Source: JAHEKO01 sp965212505
GTDB lineage: Bacteria > Acidobacteriota > Thermoanaerobaculia > Multivoradales > JAHEKO01
DNA: 64,000 bases
Direction: 5' to 3'
NCBI GenBank assembly: GCA_965212505.1
Contig: OZ243123.1
Span: 3,100,001 to 3,164,000 of the forward strand
A model generated the notes under the pieces. That model did not search any database. It was not told the origin of the DNA and was given only the letters and a program-made list of their open reading frames with translations. Below, in pieces: positions 24,317 to 33,233 of this stretch (positions are counted from its first letter, which is position 1; each line of letters opens with the position of its first letter). A program made the position numbers and the translations under genes.

Positions 24317-25000
24317 ATGGAGACCACACCCCGACTCGAGCTACGTGCGCTCACCCGAGAGTTCCGATCCGGCGACTCGGTCTTGCGGGTCCTCGACAAC
24401 GTCGACCTGCAGCTCGCCGCCGGCGAGTCGCTCGCGGTGCTCGGGCCCTCCGGTAGCGGAAAGTCGACCCTGCTGGCGCTCGCCGCGGGCCTGGATCGCC
24501 CGACTTCGGGCAGCGTCCGACTCGATGGCCGCGAGATTCAGTCGCTCTCGGAAGACCAGCTGGCCCTGGTCCGTCGGCACCAGATCGGCTTCGTCTTCCA
24601 GAGCTTTCAGCTGCTCACCAATCTCACCGCGCTCGAGAACGTCCTGCTCCCGCTGGAACTCGTCGGACAGCCGGGAGCCGAAGGACGAGCGATCGAACTC
24701 CTCGAAGCCGTCGGTCTGGGAGAGCGGACACACCACTACCCGGGTCAACTGTCGGGCGGCGAACAGCAGCGAGTGGCGCTCGCGCGCGCATTCGCCACCT
24801 CCCCACCGGTGCTCCTGGCCGACGAGCCGACCGGCAATCTCGACCGCAAGACCGGGCAGATGGTGCTCGAACTCCTCGCCGATCTGCGCCGGCGATCTGG
24901 AACGACGATGATCCTGGTCACGCACGACCCAGCGGTCGCAGCGATCGCCGACCGCAGCGTGCGCCTCGAGAGCGGGCGCCTGGAACCAGCGGCGTCGTAG
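24317..25000 (+). CDS. ybbA: ABC transporter ATP-binding protein (YbbA/LolD type)
   Basis: A 227-residue ABC ATPase. Walker A is GPSGSGKST (about residues 43-51), Q-loop in FVFQSFQLLTNLTALENV, signature LSGGEQQRVALARAF, Walker B VLLADEPTGNLD, switch His in ILVTHD. The sequence is of the MacB/LolD subgroup. It is followed at four bases by an 851-residue FtsX-type permease, so the two form a type VII (MacB-like, mechanotransmission) transporter. Neighbouring tesA gives the tesA/ybbA-ybbP order of E. coli. Substrate is not known, but lipid or lipoprotein handling is plausible. Confidence 0.95.
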   Translation: METTPRLELRALTREFRSGDSVLRVLDNVDLQLAAGESLAVLGPSGSGKSTLLALAAGLDRPTSGSVRLDGREIQSLSEDQLALVRRHQIGFVFQSFQLLTNLTALENVLLPLELVGQPGAEGRAIELLEAVGLGERTHHYPGQLSGGEQQRVALARAFATSPPVLLADEPTGNLDRKTGQMVLELLADLRRRSGTTMILVTHDPAVAAIADRSVRLESGRLEPAAS

Positions 25001-25003
25001 GCG

Positions 25004-27559
25004 ATGCGCGCGCGACACTTCCTGCGTCAGCTGGTTCGCGAGTCGCGCGGCTCGCGCGGTCGACTCGTCTTCTTTGTCGGCTGTCTGGCGGTCGGGGTCG
25101 CCGCCGTCGTCGCCGTGGCCGGCCTCACGACCAGCCTCGAACTGGGTATCCGACGCGAGGCGAGACAGCTCCTCGCAGCCGACCTCGCCATCCAGAGTCG
25201 ATCTCCCCTGCCGCCGGAGGTCGACGCCCTCCTCGAGGGACGGGCGGACGTCGAGCAGGTCTCGATCAAAGAGATGGTCACCGTCGTCGCCCTGCCGCCA
25301 CGCGAAGACGGCTCACCCGGCCGGAGTCAGGTCGTCGAGCTCAAAGCCGTCGAGGGCGACTACCCGTTCTATGGCGAGCTAGAGCTCGACCCACCCGGAC
25401 GACTCGAAGCGCTCCTCGACGAGAACCGCACCCTCGTCGCAGCCGACCTGCCGGCCCGTCTCGGCACTCCCACAGGCGGAGTGCTCCTGATCGGAGGCGT
25501 CGAGTTCGAGGTGGCCGGAGCGGTGATTCGAGAGCCCGATCGCGGCGCCGACGCGTTCGCCCTCGGGCCGCGTGTCTTCGTCTCCGGAGAAGGGCTCGCG
25601 CGAGCGGGTCTCGAGCGCTTCGGCAGCCGAGTGACCCACCGTCGGCTGCTCCGCCTTCGGGACGCGACAGCTATCGAGCTCGACCTTCTGGCCGAAGAGG
25701 TCCGGGCCCTGTCGCCCGAAGGCGCCGGCGCCTTCCGCGTCGAGACCTTCTCCGAGGCGCAGCCCGCCTTGCGCGACGGACTGCGCCAGGTCGACCGCTA
25801 TCTGAGCCTGCTGGCACTGCTCTCTCTGCTCCTCGGCGGTGTCGGCGTAGCGCAGACGACACGTTCCTGGCTCGACAGCCGGACCGACGCGATGGCTGTC
25901 CTCCGCTCCCTCGGCTATCGCCCGAACGAGGTGGTGACGCTCTACCTCGGCCAGACCCTCGCCCTCGGAGTTCTCGGGAGCGCAGTCGGTGTTGCGCTCG
26001 GGCTCGCGGTCCAGAACGTCGCGCCGCTCCTGCTCGGCGACCTCCTCCCGGCGACGCTCGAGCTGCGCGCCTGGCAGCCGGGACCGATTCTGCGAGGCCT
26101 CGCTCTCGGAACATCGATCGCCGTCCTCTTCAGCCTCGGCCCACTCGCGGCCGTGCGGCGGGTGTCCCCGATGCGTGTGCTCCGCAAAGACGCAGAACCG
26201 CTACCCGCCAGTCGCTGGGCGCAGAGCCTGACGGGACTGGTCCTGTTTGCGGGCGTCTGGACAGCGGCGGCTCTCCAGTCTCGCTCTCTGTGGACCGGGC
26301 TGCTGTTCACCGCGGGCATCGCCGGGGTCACCGGACTCCTCGCCCTTGGCGCGCTCGCGGTGGTGCGCGGGCTTGCGAGGCTGCCTCGGCGGCTCCCGGG
26401 CACTCGCGGTCGGGTCTGGATTCGACAGGGTTTGGCCGCGATCTCCCGCCCCGGTTCGGGCGCGGTCGCCGCGGTCGTCGCCCTCGGCCTGGGGGTCGTT
26501 CTGATTCTGGCGGTTGCGCTGGTCGAGCGAACGTTGACACGGGAGCTGACGCCCGAGCTCGAAGAGCGGGCGCCGACCGCGTTCCTGATCGACATCCAGC
26601 CCGATCAGTGGCGCGGGGTGGACGCCCTGCTCGAGCGACGGGGCGCGATGCGGGTTCAATCGGTACCGGTCGTCACCGCTCGACTGCTGCGAATCGACGG
26701 ACGCGACGTCCAGTCGATGACCGAAGAAGAGGGCTTCGATCGAGAGCGTCGCTGGGCGTTGACCCGAGAACAGCGCCTCACCTACGGTGACCGCCTACCG
26801 GAGGACAACCGCGTCGTCGCGGGTGAACTCTGGTCCGATCCGGAGCGCTTCGAGCTGAGCGTCGAGGAGGAGTTCGCCGGCGACCTCGGGGTCGGAATCG
26901 GCTCGGAGCTGGTGTTCGACGTCCAGGGCGTCGAGATCCCGATGGCGGTCACCAGCCTGCGGTCGGTCGACTGGCGGACGTTCGACATCAACTTCTTTCT
27001 CGTCGGCGAGACCGAAGCGCTGGCCGAGGCGCCCCACTCTCGGATCGCGACCGCCAAGCTACCTGACGGAGCGGAGCAGCAGATCCAGGATCGCTTGGCG
27101 GCCGACTTCCCGAACGTCACCCTGATCGAGATCGGCGAGCTCCTCGCCAAGGTGCGCACCGTGCTCGCCCGCCTCGCCACCGGCGTTCAGTTCATCGGCC
27201 TCTTCACGGTACTCGCCGGCATCGCGATCCTCGCGGGCGCGATCAGCGCAAGTGCGCTGCGGCGCTCCCGAGAGGTCGCGCTACTCAAGACACTGGGTAT
27301 GACACGCCTGGGCGTCGCGGGCATGTTGGCTCTGGAGTTCTCGCTGCTCGGCATCGTTGCCGGAGCGCTCGGTGCCTTGGGCGGCACCCTTCTCGCGCGC
27401 ACGGTTGTGGTCGAGGGCATGGAGCTGGGCTGGCGCTTCGAACCCTCGACGATCGTGGCAGCCATCGGCGCGAGCGTCGTACTGGCCGCGCTGACCGGCA
27501 TCGCGGCCAGCGGCCGTGCGCTTCAGTCGAGACCGGTCGAGGTCTTGCGCTCGGACTGA
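25004..27559 (+). CDS. ybbP: FtsX-family ABC transporter permease (YbbP-like)
   Basis: An 851-residue permease of the YbbP type, with a first N-terminal membrane helix (LVFFVGCLAVGVAAVVAVAG, about residues 21-45), a large periplasmic domain, several helices from about 260 to 400, a second periplasmic domain and a final helix set (VQFIGLFTVLAGIAILAGAI and MLALEFSLLGIVAGALGAL). Two FtsX domains give about eight to ten helices. It lies four bases below the ATPase gene. The last 37 bases overlap, in opposite sense, the YibQ-like gene ending at 27523. Confidence 0.93.
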   Translation: MRARHFLRQLVRESRGSRGRLVFFVGCLAVGVAAVVAVAGLTTSLELGIRREARQLLAADLAIQSRSPLPPEVDALLEGRADVEQVSIKEMVTVVALPPREDGSPGRSQVVELKAVEGDYPFYGELELDPPGRLEALLDENRTLVAADLPARLGTPTGGVLLIGGVEFEVAGAVIREPDRGADAFALGPRVFVSGEGLARAGLERFGSRVTHRRLLRLRDATAIELDLLAEEVRALSPEGAGAFRVETFSEAQPALRDGLRQVDRYLSLLALLSLLLGGVGVAQTTRSWLDSRTDAMAVLRSLGYRPNEVVTLYLGQTLALGVLGSAVGVALGLAVQNVAPLLLGDLLPATLELRAWQPGPILRGLALGTSIAVLFSLGPLAAVRRVSPMRVLRKDAEPLPASRWAQSLTGLVLFAGVWTAAALQSRSLWTGLLFTAGIAGVTGLLALGALAVVRGLARLPRRLPGTRGRVWIRQGLAAISRPGSGAVAAVVALGLGVVLILAVALVERTLTRELTPELEERAPTAFLIDIQPDQWRGVDALLERRGAMRVQSVPVVTARLLRIDGRDVQSMTEEEGFDRERRWALTREQRLTYGDRLPEDNRVVAGELWSDPERFELSVEEEFAGDLGVGIGSELVFDVQGVEIPMAVTSLRSVDWRTFDINFFLVGETEALAEAPHSRIATAKLPDGAEQQIQDRLAADFPNVTLIEIGELLAKVRTVLARLATGVQFIGLFTVLAGIAILAGAISASALRRSREVALLKTLGMTRLGVAGMLALEFSLLGIVAGALGALGGTLLARTVVVEGMELGWRFEPSTIVAAIGASVVLAALTGIAASGRALQSRPVEVLRSD

Positions 27560-28521
27560 TCGCCCTCGGCACGCACGGCGGTGCGCCGGTGAGTGAGGGC
27601 GCTGACCGGCACAAACTCGAAGCCCGCCTCGAGCGCGCGCGGAACCTCCTCGCGCAGGACGGCGAGAGTCTCGCGATACGGATGTCCGATGGCGATCGCC
27701 GAACCGCGCTCCGCAGCCACCTCGAGCAGCCTTCGAAACTGTCCTCGAATCGCCTCCGACCGCGAGTCGGAGTCGAGGAAGACCTGTCTCTCGGCGGCGG
27801 CGAGTCCCATCTCGAGCGCCAGGCTGTAGCCAACGCTTTTGGGGCTCGTCCGGGAGTCGAGGAAGAACAGTCCGTGCTCACCGACGACGCCCAGGATCGC
27901 CCGCATCTTCGTGGAGTCGGCACTCAGCTCGGAACCCATGTGGTTGTTGACGCCTCTCGCGCCACCGACGGCACCCAGCGCCCAACGGGTGGCAGCGTCG
28001 AGCTCCGCGGCGTCCATGCCGCGGGTGAGGGCGCCCGGCCCCGGGTCGGCCTCGGTCAGCGGCTGCATCGGCAGGTGCAAGAGCACCTCTCCGCGGAGAC
28101 GCTCGATCTCGCGAAGCACCTCGGCGGTACGCGACTCGAAGGGCAAGACGCTATAGGTGATCGGAACGCCCAGCTCGTCGAGCTGGACGACGTCGTCGAC
28201 GCGTCGACCCAGGTCGTCGATGACGACGGCGACGCGCGCCCCGTCTCCCCGCGGCACCGGCGCCACGACGACGTGCGGCTCCTTCACCACCGGCTCGGCC
28301 TCGACCGGCTGGGGCGGTGGCGTCGCGGCTGGCGTCGGCGGCACCGACTCGCGGACAGTCCTCGGCGCCGCGGGCGTCTCGGCCCGTTTCACCACCTGCT
28401 CGACAGGCGCCTCGGCGCGATCCCTCCCGGAGACGCCAATCAGATAGCCGACGATCAGGGAGACAACGCCAACCCCGATCACCAGCGACCAGCTCCTCGT
28501 GTCGCCCGCCCGTTTCGCCAT
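27523..28521 (-). CDS. Divergent polysaccharide deacetylase (YibQ/DUF610 family)
   Basis: A 332-residue membrane-anchored protein. An N-terminal hydrophobic helix (WSLVIGVGVVSLIVGYLIGV, about residues 10-29) is followed by a Pro/Ala/Val linker rich in PTPAATPPPQPVE and the deacetylase-like domain, about 95-315: VAVVIDDLGRRVDD, ITYSVLPFESRTAEV, EVLLHLPMQPL, RGVNNHMGSEL, FLDSRTSPKSVGY and SAIAIGHPYRETL. These metal and catalytic positions match the YibQ family, proposed in glycan or lipid trimming at the envelope. It ends inside the ybbP 3' end on the other strand. Confidence 0.9.
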   Translation of the reverse strand: MAKRAGDTRSWSLVIGVGVVSLIVGYLIGVSGRDRAEAPVEQVVKRAETPAAPRTVRESVPPTPAATPPPQPVEAEPVVKEPHVVVAPVPRGDGARVAVVIDDLGRRVDDVVQLDELGVPITYSVLPFESRTAEVLREIERLRGEVLLHLPMQPLTEADPGPGALTRGMDAAELDAATRWALGAVGGARGVNNHMGSELSADSTKMRAILGVVGEHGLFFLDSRTSPKSVGYSLALEMGLAAAERQVFLDSDSRSEAIRGQFRRLLEVAAERGSAIAIGHPYRETLAVLREEVPRALEAGFEFVPVSALTHRRTAVRAEGDQSERKTSTGLD

Positions 28522-28537
28522 GTCGACGTCTCGGCTG

Positions 28538-29713
28538 CTAAGCGGCCCGCTTCAGAGTGTGCACTTCCCGCAAGCGATCGAGGCCGCGCAGCAGGATGAG
28601 CTCGCGCAACGGCACGCCCGCTTCGGAGAGGTTGCGACTCGCCTCCGAAACCAGCGTTCCGGGCTCGAGACCGCTCTGGATCGGCAACTCGTCCGGGCCC
28701 GTATAGAAGGCATCGGTCAGGAAGAGCTGGCCGCCGGTCGAAAGCTCGAACGAAGACTGCCGCCCGGCGTGACCAAACGTGCGCTCACCTACGAGCTCCG
28801 CGCCGGCCGCCTGCTCGAGCACGGTGGCGAGGATCTCGGCCGGCCCCTGAGACGAACGGTCGATGAGAACAACCAGCGATCCGTTCCAGACCGGAGCGCG
28901 CTCACCGGAGAACGTCTCGAGGAGCTCTTCGCGCCGTTTGAGGCCACCGAGCTTCCCTTCCACGAACAGCTCGGCGACGGCATAGGCGCTCGCGTTCTCG
29001 CCACCCGCGACGCCTCGCAGATCCAGGACCAAGGCCTCGGACCCCTCGCCGACCAGGCCGGAGAGGAGCGACTCGACCTCGGTAGCCGTCTGCTCGCGCA
29101 ACTCGGACACCGCGAGCACCGGAATCTCCTCCGACAACTCGATCGAAGCCGCCTTGGGCTCGTAGAGGGCCAAGGTCAGCGTCTCGTCGCGGTTCTGGCC
29201 GCGACGGACCACTTCGAGCTGGAGCTGGGTGCCCGCCTCGCCGGCGAGCAGGGTCTGGATCTCCCAAAGCGGCATACGACGCGTACGCCGGCCGTCGATC
29301 AAATTGAGCGCATCACCGCGTGCGAGCCCGATCGCGTCGCCGGGGCTCCCGGGCGCCACCGCAAGTACGTAGACAAAGCCCCGCTCCTTGACCACCGAGA
29401 TGCCGCTGTGGGCAATCCCGATCTCGCGCGCCCGCTCATAACTCTCGACCGACTCGCTCGGCACGTAGGTCGACATTGAATCGAGTGCATCGGTTGCACC
29501 GCCGAGTGCACCCGAGAAGAGATGCTCGACCGACGTCTCGTCGACGTAGGTCCGGCGGATCAGGTTCAGAACCTCGGTGAAGATCGAGAGGCTCTTGTAG
29601 AGCGAGTCTTCCTCTCCCTGCTCTCGCGCAAGCGCACTGGAGAAGGTGCCCGAGGCGATGATCACCACGAGCAGAATCGAAGTCAGGGCAAAAAGGGCGC
29701 GGCCGCGGGTCAT
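28538..29713 (-). CDS. S41-family C-terminal processing peptidase homologue, catalytic residues replaced
   Basis: A 391-residue exported protein with a signal peptide (MTRGRALFALTSILLVVIIASG), PDZ domain at about 92-175 (GISVVKERGFVYVLAVAPGSPGDA, ARGDALNLIDG) and an S41 fold behind. In CtpA/CtpB the nucleophile lies in G-S-A-S*-A-S-E-I and the general base Lys in T-F-G-K*-G-x-x-Q. Here the segments read RSSQGPAEIL and TFGHAGRQ, so the Ser is Gly290 and the Lys is His315; the Gln (319) is kept. It is therefore probably a pseudopeptidase that binds C-termini. ATG 29713 is preferred over 29752, which has no signal peptide start. It is the next gene after the YibQ-like deacetylase on the same strand. 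Confidence 0.85.
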   Translation of the reverse strand: MTRGRALFALTSILLVVIIASGTFSSALAREQGEEDSLYKSLSIFTEVLNLIRRTYVDETSVEHLFSGALGGATDALDSMSTYVPSESVESYERAREIGIAHSGISVVKERGFVYVLAVAPGSPGDAIGLARGDALNLIDGRRTRRMPLWEIQTLLAGEAGTQLQLEVVRRGQNRDETLTLALYEPKAASIELSEEIPVLAVSELREQTATEVESLLSGLVGEGSEALVLDLRGVAGGENASAYAVAELFVEGKLGGLKRREELLETFSGERAPVWNGSLVVLIDRSSQGPAEILATVLEQAAGAELVGERTFGHAGRQSSFELSTGGQLFLTDAFYTGPDELPIQSGLEPGTLVSEASRNLSEAGVPLRELILLRGLDRLREVHTLKRAA

Positions 29714-29927
29714 GTTCGTGATCTCGTTTCGGTGTCGGTCGTGACCGCCCATCGGGCGATCGGGATGGAGGGTCCCGGGCGAGTGGTGGAGGGCGATCTC
29801 AGGAGAGAAGCCTCCGGTACGAACTCATCGTATTGTACAACGTCGAGACCGCCCCGATCCTTCCCAAAGCCCCGCAAACCCGGTGGTAGAGTCCTCCTCT
29901 CCACGGCCTCCCACACCCGAACCAGCC

Positions 29928-31469
29928 ATGTCGACGCCCGCCCGCTGCCTCTCGATCGTCCTCGGCACGATCCTCTTGGCCGGCTGCGGCGGCGGTTCGG
30001 ACAGTGAGCCTCGCGTGAACGAGCTGGTGTTCGCGCTGCGAAGCTCGGCGATCCAGCTCGACCCACGCCTGGCGACCGACCACTCCTCCAGCCTGGTGCT
30101 GCAGCTCGTCGTGAGCGGTCTCGTGACCCGTAGCCCAAATGGCGAGTTCCTGCCGGACCTGGCCGAGTCGTGGGAGATTCTCGACGACGATCGACGCTAC
30201 CGCTTTCACCTGAGATCGGGCGTTACCTTCCACGACGGGCGGCCGTTCTCGTCACGCGACGTCGTCTACACGTTCCGATCGATCCTGGACGGCGAGGTCA
30301 CCACGGCAAAACGCGGCGCCTTTCCGCTGCTCGAGAGCGTTGAGGCGGTCGACGATCTGACGGTCGACTTCGTCATGTCGCAGCCCTACGGCGCGATGCT
30401 CGGGAACCTGACGCCCTACGTCGGCATCGTCCCCGACGGCTCGGACCCGGAGGAGTACAACCGAGCCCCCATCGGCACCGGTCCGTTCCGAGTGGTCGAA
30501 CGTCAACCCGACCGAGTGGTGGTCGAAGCGTTCGACGACTACTGGGACGGTCGGCCGCGACTCGATCGGGTCATCTATCGCGACATCCCCGACGCCACCG
30601 TACGAGCCCTCGAACTGCGCAAAGGCTCGGTACATCTGGTCGTCAACGAGCTGTCACCGGACGTGGTTGGCGACTTCCGGGACGACCCGCGTTTCCGAGT
30701 GGTCGAGAGTCCGGGCTCCAATTACGCCTACGTCGGCATCCACATGGAAGACCCCATCCTCTCGCAGCAGCCGGTGCGCCAGGCGATCGCCCACGCGCTG
30801 AACCGCGAACAGATTCTGAGATCCATCTGGCGTGGCCTCGGAGTCGTGACCGAGACGATGATGCGCCCTGGACACTGGGCACACCACCCAGATCTGGAGC
30901 GGGTCGAGTTCGATCCGGAACGTGCGAAGCAGCTACTCGACGAGGCCGGCTACCCCGACCCGGAGGGCCCCGAGCCCCGATTCCGGTTGACCTTCAAAAC
31001 GTCGACCGACGAGACGTTCCTCCTCCAGGCTCAGATCATCCAGGCGATGCTCGGCGACGTCGGCATCGAGGTGGAGATCCGCTCACACGAGTTCGCGACC
31101 TTCTACAACGACATCAAGCAGGGCAACTTCCAGCTCTTCAGCCTGGTCTGGACCGGCGCCGTGGATCCCGACATCTACAGCCTGACCCTCCATTCGGAGC
31201 GCATTCCGCCGGCCGGCGCGAACCGGGGCCGCTATCGGAACGCCGAGTTCGACCGCATGGTCGACGAGGGCGCGCGACGAGCCCTACCCGAGGATCGACT
31301 GCCGTTCTATCTGAGGGCGCAGGAGATTCTCGCCGACGAGCTGCCGTACATCAGCCTGCACGTGCGCGCCAACGTGGCGGTGATGCCGGCAGAACTCGAG
31401 GGCTACGAGAACTACCCCAACGCCCAGCTGTTCAGCCTCGCGCGCGCCTACTGGCGCGACGACGGCTGA
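29928..31469 (+). CDS. ABC transporter substrate-binding lipoprotein (family 5, peptide type)
   Basis: A 513-residue solute-binding protein. ATG 29928 gives a lipoprotein signal peptide with a clear lipobox (ILLAGCGGGS, Cys20); the frame upstream to 29883 is not needed. Family-5 (DppA/OppA) signatures are LAESWEILDDDRRYRFHLRSG, TFHDGRPFSSRDVVYTF, RAPIGTGPFRVVERQ, VRQAIAHALNREQIL, and ENYPNAQLF. Such proteins bring di- or oligopeptides, nickel or other ligands to a permease. No permease or ATPase genes adjoin it, so its partner lies elsewhere. It converges on the STAS gene with nine bases between. Confidence 0.93.
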   Translation: MSTPARCLSIVLGTILLAGCGGGSDSEPRVNELVFALRSSAIQLDPRLATDHSSSLVLQLVVSGLVTRSPNGEFLPDLAESWEILDDDRRYRFHLRSGVTFHDGRPFSSRDVVYTFRSILDGEVTTAKRGAFPLLESVEAVDDLTVDFVMSQPYGAMLGNLTPYVGIVPDGSDPEEYNRAPIGTGPFRVVERQPDRVVVEAFDDYWDGRPRLDRVIYRDIPDATVRALELRKGSVHLVVNELSPDVVGDFRDDPRFRVVESPGSNYAYVGIHMEDPILSQQPVRQAIAHALNREQILRSIWRGLGVVTETMMRPGHWAHHPDLERVEFDPERAKQLLDEAGYPDPEGPEPRFRLTFKTSTDETFLLQAQIIQAMLGDVGIEVEIRSHEFATFYNDIKQGNFQLFSLVWTGAVDPDIYSLTLHSERIPPAGANRGRYRNAEFDRMVDEGARRALPEDRLPFYLRAQEILADELPYISLHVRANVAVMPAELEGYENYPNAQLFSLARAYWRDDG

Positions 31470-31478
31470 GCGCTCACC

Positions 31479-31817
31479 TCAAGCGTACGAGGCGATCGCC
31501 TCGTCTTCGTCATCGTAGATGTCGAAGACGGTCACCAACTGCGTGATCTGCAGGATGTCCTGGACCTTCGGCGGCAGGTGCAGCAGGCGGAGGCGGCCGT
31601 CACGGTTGGTCACCGTGGTGTAGGCCGAAACCAGCTCACCGATGCCTGAGGAGTCGATGGTCGTGACCTCTTGGAGGTTGATCAGCACGTTCTTGCTGCC
31701 GGCCTCCAACGTCGCATGCACCGCCTCACGCAGCGCGATGTCGCCGACGCCGATGGTGATCTTGCCCTTGGGCTCGAGAATCGTTACACCGTCTCTGCTG
31801 CGACTGGGGATGTTCAT
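31479..31817 (-). CDS. Anti-sigma factor antagonist (STAS domain, RsbV/SpoIIAA type)
   Basis: A 112-residue single STAS-domain protein. The phosphorylation site is TTIDSSGIGELV, with the Ser pair at about residues 57-58. Such proteins are phosphorylated by a cognate anti-sigma kinase and, when dephosphorylated, titrate it. The kinase-type gene lies directly upstream, overlapping by four bases (ATGA, 31814-31817), so the pair is a partner-switching unit. No sigma factor or PP2C phosphatase is next to it, so the third member lies elsewhere or the pair controls another output. Confidence 0.93.
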   Translation of the reverse strand: MNIPSRSRDGVTILEPKGKITIGVGDIALREAVHATLEAGSKNVLINLQEVTTIDSSGIGELVSAYTTVTNRDGRLRLLHLPPKVQDILQITQLVTVFDIYDDEDEAIASYA

Positions 31818-32278
31818 TCGTCGTTCTCCTCTTGCGACCCGGAGGTCGTCGGGGAGGGAGCGAGACGCTTGCGCAGCGTCACCACGGTTCCCCCCTCGGG
31901 TTTGAAGCTATAGCCGATATCGTCCATGAAGCTGTTCATGAACAGGAGCCCACGTCCGTTCGGACGCAGGAGGTTATCCGGCTCGAGCGGGTTCCGCACC
32001 TCACCCGGGTCGAAGCCGTCACCCTGGTCGCTGACCTCGATGACCACCTCGCCCTCATCGACTCCAAAGTCGATCTCGACGCTCTTGTCCGGATTCTCCT
32101 GGTTCCCATGCTTGATCGCGTTCGCCACCGCCTCGCGCACAGCCAGGCTGATGGAATGTGCCGTCTCCTCATCGAGATCGAGTTTTCGCAGCGATTCTTC
32201 CACCACGATCTGCACGAGCTCGATGTTTTCGAACTGACTGCCGATCACCAAATGAACGTGTGGCTGGTCGGCTACCAT
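31814..32278 (-). CDS. Anti-sigma factor serine kinase-like ATP-binding protein (RsbW type)
   Basis: A 154-residue HATPase_c domain protein; the real start is ATG 32278 with AGGAA upstream, and the open frame to 33049 is a shadow. The ATP-binding blocks are VREAVANAIKHGNQENPDKS (N box), VIEVSDQGDGFDP (G1) and NGRGLLFMNSFMDDIGY (G2), as in RsbW/SpoIIAB. It would phosphorylate the STAS partner that follows. The short size leaves little room for sigma-binding extras, consistent with RsbW. Confidence 0.92.
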   Translation of the reverse strand: MVADQPHVHLVIGSQFENIELVQIVVEESLRKLDLDEETAHSISLAVREAVANAIKHGNQENPDKSVEIDFGVDEGEVVIEVSDQGDGFDPGEVRNPLEPDNLLRPNGRGLLFMNSFMDDIGYSFKPEGGTVVTLRKRLAPSPTTSGSQEENDE

Positions 32279-32325
32279 CGAAGTTCCTGCGCGCGCGAGT
32301 CTAGCAGACGGTCGGGGACGCTCCC

Positions 32326-33189
32326 CTACAGAATTGGAGCCGCTTCGAGCGTTCCAGGCTGAAGAAAATCCAGCAAGTTGGGGATGACGAAGAGCAATTG
32401 TACAACGTCGAAAACGGCGTGCGCGGCGATCGCCGCCCAGATGCTCTGCCGCCATTTGACCAGGAGCGCAAAGATCACCGAAAGCAGGGTCAGCCCAACC
32501 AACATGAGCGGCTGACCGTAGCTCGCATGGGCCAGCACGAAGGCGGCCGAGGAGAGACCGATCCCGACCCGCGGTTGGAGAAAACCGCGAAAGAAGAGCT
32601 CTTCGACCACCCCGGCCGAGAGGCTGAGGGCGAAGCGAACGACAATCGGCAGGCCGGCGATCAAGCCCACCATCTCCGGGGGGCTCTCGGGCAACGAACC
32701 CTCTCCGGCGAGGAAGTAGACCAGCGAGCCGACCAGCATCAGGGTGACCAACACGCAGAGCCACGCGCAGACACCGAAGGCCGAGCCCAGCGCCAGCTCC
32801 CGGAGGGCTCCCTTCCAACGCATACCGAGTTGCCGTTGCCACGTCTCGAGAATCGGCGAACCGGTGACGTAGCCGAGTCCGAACCAGAGCACGACCGCCG
32901 CGACGAGGAAGACGTGGATCTGGAAGAGCTGGGGCAACGGCAATCGGTCGGGGGTCTCGAACTCGAGACCGATCGCGCCCAGGGGAGCGAAGACCGATAG
33001 CCAGAGCACGAGGCCGAGCACGGTCATGGCGAGGATCCGACGCACCCACGAGCTACCGGGGAAGCGACCGGCGTCCGAGGCGAATCGGGGCGGATCGAGT
33101 CCGCGCAGTCGCGTCGAACGGTCGATCCACCAGGCGGCCGCCGCCCCCAGGAGGAGGGGTCCTAGAAGTCTCAGAAGGCCCAGTTCCAT
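32326..33189 (-). CDS. CPBP-family intramembrane metalloprotease
   Basis: A 287-residue integral membrane protein with seven or eight hydrophobic segments. The glutamic protease/CAAX-type motifs are VVEELFFRGFLQPRVG (EExxxR), AAFVLAHASYGQPLML (F-x3-H) and HAVFDVVQLLF (H-x3-D/N). CPBP enzymes of bacteria cleave peptides in the membrane, for example in bacteriocin immunity or regulated proteolysis. A GTG at 33192 directly precedes ATG 33189; ATG is taken. It stands 48 bases upstream of the gcdH start, divergent. Confidence 0.88.
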   Translation of the reverse strand: MELGLLRLLGPLLLGAAAAWWIDRSTRLRGLDPPRFASDAGRFPGSSWVRRILAMTVLGLVLWLSVFAPLGAIGLEFETPDRLPLPQLFQIHVFLVAAVVLWFGLGYVTGSPILETWQRQLGMRWKGALRELALGSAFGVCAWLCVLVTLMLVGSLVYFLAGEGSLPESPPEMVGLIAGLPIVVRFALSLSAGVVEELFFRGFLQPRVGIGLSSAAFVLAHASYGQPLMLVGLTLLSVIFALLVKWRQSIWAAIAAHAVFDVVQLLFVIPNLLDFLQPGTLEAAPIL

Positions 33190-33233
33190 CACGTGGGGGA
33201 TGATATCCTCGACGGCTCCAGGAGGTACTTCGA

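Noticed and set aside
29832..32412. The 15-mer ATTGTACAACGTCGA occurs at 29832 and again at 32397
   Set aside because: One copy is inside the CPBP protease gene and the other in a gap. A few such 15-base matches are expected by chance in 64 kb when both strands are compared.
31814..33049. 411-codon minus-strand frame including the RsbW-like protein
   Set aside because: Only the last 154 residues are family sequence; the ribosome binding site and ATG at 32278 define the gene, and the rest is antisense-like shadow of the CPBP gene in another frame.
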